NCBI GenBank assembly: GCA_943736015.1
Contig: OX031057.1
Coordinates: forward strand, 61,028,001-61,092,000
DNA length: 64,000 nucleotides
Direction: 5' to 3'
Source of the DNA: Tridacna crocea
Lineage: Eukaryota; Mollusca; Bivalvia; Cardiida; Cardiidae
Shown: positions 60,616-64,000 of the stretch, one piece after another
Layout of the letters: the number at the start of each line of letters is the position of its first letter
How positions within the stretch are numbered: position 1 is the first letter of the stretch
Notes under the pieces: generated by a model
Told to the model about the DNA's origin: nothing
What the model saw: the letters and a program-made list of their open reading frames with translations, nothing else
Database searches by the model: none
Program-made: the position numbers and the translations under genes

Positions 60616-60832
60616 TTAGCTCTTTACCAAACAGCAGAATTTTAAACTGGTCCAAACTGAAGCATTTGCAGGCAATAATATATTTAAACAGTGAAAAAAA
60701 AATGAAATTTGTTTTAGGAAGGGAAAAAAACATTGTCGGAAAAGGAGAAAATGCTGGTTACCAGCATTTTCTCCTTTTCCCACAATGTTTTCAGAAGCCT
60801 TCTTCTTCTGGGATTGTTTGGTAAAGGGTTAA
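60616..60832 (-). mobile_element. TTAA MITE, near-complete
   Basis: Left TTAG, right TTAA, hairpin core intact, terminus gattgtttggtaaaggg. Confidence 0.74.
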
Positions 60833-60861
60833 TCAGAAATTGTTTCATAAATGGTGTGCAA

Positions 60862-61112
60862 CACGCAGAAAGGGACAGTCGAACATCTGCGTAAAGTGTC
60901 GTCTCGGATCAGCCTGCGCAGTCCGCGCAAGCTAATCCGAGACGGCACTTTACGACTTCATTAGATTTTGTGCTATAGTAGACATGTGCAAAACAGAAAA
61001 TTGCGTTGAAACGGAAAGTGTCGTCTCAGATCAGCCTGCGCGGACTGCTCGGACTGATCCGAGACGACACTTTACGCAGATGTCCGAATGTCCCTTTTCG
61101 CGTATTGCAGGC
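60862..61112. mobile_element. gtcgtctcgg MITE with about 46-bp inverted ends
   Basis: aaagggacagtcgaacatc..gtaaagtgtcgtctcgg pairs with the inverted copy near 61040-61100 with about three changes. The centre holds further inverted copies (60891-60955 and 61015-61077), so several alternative hairpins are possible. Confidence 0.6.
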
Positions 61113-61219
61113 CAAATAGTAATTAGATTTAAATAAGCCACCAATAATCCCACTCTAAAGAAAGGAAAATAAATCTTATCTCTATACAGTTTGCAATAGA
61201 TATAATAATATGACTAAAG

Positions 61220-62095
61220 CACAGGAATTTGACATTCTATAACCCAAATGAATGATAAGATATGAAGAAAAAAAATCTCCCCTATATAATTTAAACACAA
61301 GGAATGCAAGGTCTTGATTGCCAGCGCCAGCACAAGACAGCCTTTCCAACCCAAAATCACCCACAAAACAAACATTGATCATAATTTGCTTTAGCCTAGC
61401 GATAGACAACACAACAATATACATGTACCTGCGACATTGGGCGATTCCTCAGTAGACACCTTTTAACCGGAGATAACCATCATGTTTTTATATTTTTTTG
61501 ACAATTTCAATTTGTCTGGGAGGCCATTCACTGACATCACAGGAAGAGCCAGGAAGCGTATTTTCGTATTACTTACTACTAGTTTTTTTGTTGTTGTTGT
61601 TTTTAAGATATATTTATGGACATCACATGATACTCAATATTTTTCTAGAAGTAACTAACAAAAGTATTTTTTTAAAGAAAAGATATTTGACTTTTATGAA
61701 TAGGGAAATCCCCCATCAAACGAGGTAATTCTATAAACTTAAGCAGTATTGGACTGTTCACGGGAGTCAAGTGAGGTCAGCGAATGGCCTCCCAGACAAA
61801 TTGAAATTGTCAAAGAAAATCGTGAAACATGACGGTTATCTCTGGTTAAAAGGTGTCTACTGAGGAATTGCCGAATGTCGCAGGTACATTGTTGTGTTGT
61901 CTATCGAAAGGCAAATTTAAAGAAAACTGTGATCAATGTTTGTTTCGTGGGTGATTTTGGGTCGGAAAGGCTGTCTTGTGCTGGCGCCAGCAATCGAGAT
62001 GTTGCATTCCATGTGTTTATATTATATAGGGGAGATTTTTTTTTCATATTTTATCATTTACATGTATTTTGGTTATATAATGTCAAATTCCTGTG
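61220..62095. repeat. Large inverted repeat, arms about 320 bp
   Basis: Arms 61220-61538 and 61776-62095 are near-identical in inverted orientation (aggccattcactgac against gtcagcgaatggcct; cgatagacaacacaacaa against ttgttgtgttgtctatcg). The spacer is about 237 bp and AT-rich. Confidence 0.75.
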
Positions 62096-62859
62096 GACTA
62101 AAGCAAACAACATTTAAATGAATGTACAATGTATACAATAACCTTAAGAAAAAATTAATAAAAAAAAAAAATCATATGTTTTTAATGACCAAGTATGTAT
62201 AAGGCTTTCAAAGTATGAAAAGGGAGCTTTGGTCATTAATTTCCTTGAGGGAAGTGAATCTGCAACTGTTATGCAAAATAAAGTGAAAAGAACAATATCA
62301 ACACATTAATTGAACATAATCAAAAATTGGCGCCGAATCTTCTTCTCAATTGGGCCAGGCCAACCTTTTCCGGTGTGGGCCGAATCTGCTTTCGTCGGAA
62401 TCTTGTGAACTTTTACAGTTTTTGTTTTATGCTGAATCTTCTCGAGTCCGAATCTTCTTCCACTAGCATGGACCAACACGGGAGGTAACTCTAATTGTGT
62501 TATCGTTCTTGCGCCAAAAAAATGGTGCAAAATTATTGCCCTTTTAGGGGGGTTGAATTACGCCAATTTTTGGTATTTTTTGCTTAATTTTTCCAGAAAA
62601 AAGACTTGTGGGACTATAGCCAGGACATTTATGAACACGTGCACCCGACTCTCAGACTTGAACGATCTTTCTTTGACTTGGAAAAAAAACATTGAAAAAT
62701 GAAAATTCGTTTTTTGCAAGGAAAGAGAAGGTGCACGCATGTAAAACCTACTATTTCTTGTTTATTCATCATTTTTCTGATAAAATCAGTCATGAATACA
62801 TCTTAAAATGGTTGTGAAATGTGTTTTTACAGCTAATTTCTGAGATAGGTCAAGCTGAT

Positions 62860-62900
62860 CGAGAAACCGGAAGTGACTTTTTCAAAATGGCCGCCCCCAT
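62860..62900 (+). promoter_or_regulatory. Possible housekeeping-type core promoter
   Basis: An ETS-type site (accggaagtg, about 62867-62876) is followed by a YY1-like caaaatggccgcc. This pair is typical of promoters of broadly expressed genes. Nothing else confirms it. Confidence 0.35.
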
Positions 62901-62941
62901 TTTTCCTCATTCGAAAATCGTTCGCGTTCCTATTTTCTGTT
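62887..62941 (+). CDS. Possible first exon, gene beyond the window
   Basis: The ATG inside the YY1-like site opens a 55-nt frame beginning MAAPIFPHSK and ending before gtaaat, a possible donor. No downstream exon is recognised before the window ends. Confidence 0.2.
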
Positions 62942-63139
62942 GTAAATCACAATTTAGTCATTGAAATCTGTCATTCTGAGAACAGAATCCATTTAAAGTC
63001 AATAATAAGTCGCATATGGCATGTTTTCAGTGTTTATTTACTGTTAGATTGCTTATGGCTTGTTCGTCCCAAAACCATTTCGTCCCTTGGCTTGATCATC
63101 CCATGGTTTTTTGCTCGGGCTTGTTTTCTAATCATCCAC

Positions 63140-63222
63140 AAATAACTTTGAATTTTCAATCACATTTATGTTGCTCTATTCAGTGATAACAATTTGGACT
63201 TGTCCAAATTTGTAAAGAGTTA
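63140..63222 (+). mobile_element. TTAA MITE right-end fragment
   Basis: aatttggacttgtccaaattt and tgtaaagagttaa only. Confidence 0.5.
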
Positions 63223-63372
63223 AAATGCTTGCAGTTCTATTGTCATTTTCTTCGGAAAACTGTTTTTCCAACACATTTTTAGTGAAATTTGCGAATTTGA
63301 ACACTAGATAAAGCCTGAGAATGGATTGTTTTCTTCAAGAAAAAGTGGAATACTGTAGACATTATTCATATT

Positions 63373-63589
63373 TTAACTCTTTACCACACATTCCCAACTT
63401 TAACAGAAGAAACCTGTTCAAAACATTGAGGGAAAAGTAGAAATGCTGGTAACCAACATTTTCTCCTTTTACCACAATATTTTTTACCCTTTCCAAACAG
63501 ATTTCAACATTTTGGTCGCATTTATTTTGTTGTCTGGTTATGTTTCCAATTTTACCAGTCTAGGATTTTGTTGTTTGGTAAAGAGTTAA
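63373..63589 (+). mobile_element. TTAA MITE, near-complete
   Basis: TTAA ends, ctctttaccacacattccc and gttgtttggtaaagag, hairpin gtagaaatgctggtaaccaac with mismatches. Confidence 0.74.
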
Positions 63590-64000
63590 ATGAGCTAAAT
63601 TAAGGCCTGAAATTTCATTTCTCTCATATTCGAGTTATGATTTGTAAAGTAGAATTTGTGGAAGTCCCCTTTTTCACAATACTGAATACTGTGATTGGTG
63701 CATGGCGAGCAAACTTTGAAATACTAATAATAAAAAAGATTGCCATGTGAAGTATTAATCATCTTAGTGCAAGTCCCATCCAATTTAGTGAAAAAATGAA
63801 TTTTGCCACCTTACCCACTCCCGTGTAGTGATGTGCTTAGGTAAGCAATAAAAAAATACATGTACATTTCCTCTAATTTCAAAAACTGTGACAAGAGCCA
63901 CCAAAGAAGAAAAAGAAGAGAGATGGGAAGGAAATAGATTATTAATAGTTTAAACTGTTAACAGTTTAATGTTGATATTATGATTTCCATCAACTCTATG
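63590..64000. other. No recognised feature
   Basis: AT-rich end of the window. A short palindrome-like ttaatagtttaaactgttaacag near 63945 is the only structure noted. Confidence 0.4.

Noticed and set aside
690..63589. Numerous 60-75 codon frames with '[18 protein letters not shown]'-type peptides
   Set aside because: They are translations of the MITE hairpin in different frames and orientations.

Overview
This is a window of an intron-rich, AT-rich animal nuclear genome packed with transposable elements. The best guess is a bivalve mollusc: the repeats that begin agctcacctgagcac, the tatacccc elements and the gtgtcgtctcgg foldbacks resemble families I remember from bivalve genomes. That taxonomic reading is from memory and was not searched. 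No bacterial operon, CRISPR array, rRNA gene or intact tRNA gene is visible.

Two protein-coding genes can be supported. The first, on the + strand, is a complete sideroflexin most like SFXN2 (mitochondrial inner-membrane carrier family). It has nine coding exons between 9474 and 37479. All eight introns have GT..AG ends, and the exons join in frame to 326 codons plus a stop. The second, on the - strand (53425-54294), is one long exon for a 289-residue caspase-fold protein. The positions of both catalytic residues are substituted, so it is a predicted pseudocaspase. The two genes converge, with about 16 kb of repeats between them.

Almost everything else is mobile DNA. (1) A TTAA-flanked, roughly 220-230 bp MITE family (piggyBac-like termini, central near-perfect hairpin) has about 35 near-complete copies and many fragments. 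A sister subfamily has a different but still self-complementary hairpin. (2) Long elements start with a GCTCACC..GGTGAGC hairpin, carry 145- or 166-bp internal tandem repeats and end with an AGGGCC..GGCCCT hairpin (Helentron/pearl-like): 10616-12191, 22440-24643, 35736-36563, 37961-40165, 45309-47014 and a heavily interrupted one at 48757-51537. (3) Two kinds of miniature LTR retrotransposon (TRIM) are present. One (1235-1762) has identical 206-bp LTRs holding tRNA-like A and B boxes. The other (21821-22272, and a truncated copy at 8208-8600) has 158-bp LTRs holding a 5S-rRNA-like promoter segment. These are the most striking objects in the window because they parallel the plant Cassandra TRIMs. 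(4) Also present are a 2.2-kb hAT-like element with three 384-bp internal repeats (19406-21644); a 5.6-kb TIR transposon of unknown superfamily that splits a 22-bp minisatellite inside SFXN intron 8 (29252-34891) and carries a protease-like ORF; a mariner-like element (49466-50696); several foldback elements; and a repeat family whose hairpin starts with tatacccc.

Layout: 1-9.4 kb, repeats plus possible divergent promoter sequence near 7.8-8.1 kb; 9.4-37.5 kb, the SFXN gene with element-filled introns; 37.5-53.4 kb, intergenic repeats; 53.4-54.3 kb, the pseudocaspase exon, followed (towards its 5' side) by tandem foldbacks; 55-64 kb, repeats, a large inverted repeat and a possible promoter near 62.9 kb.
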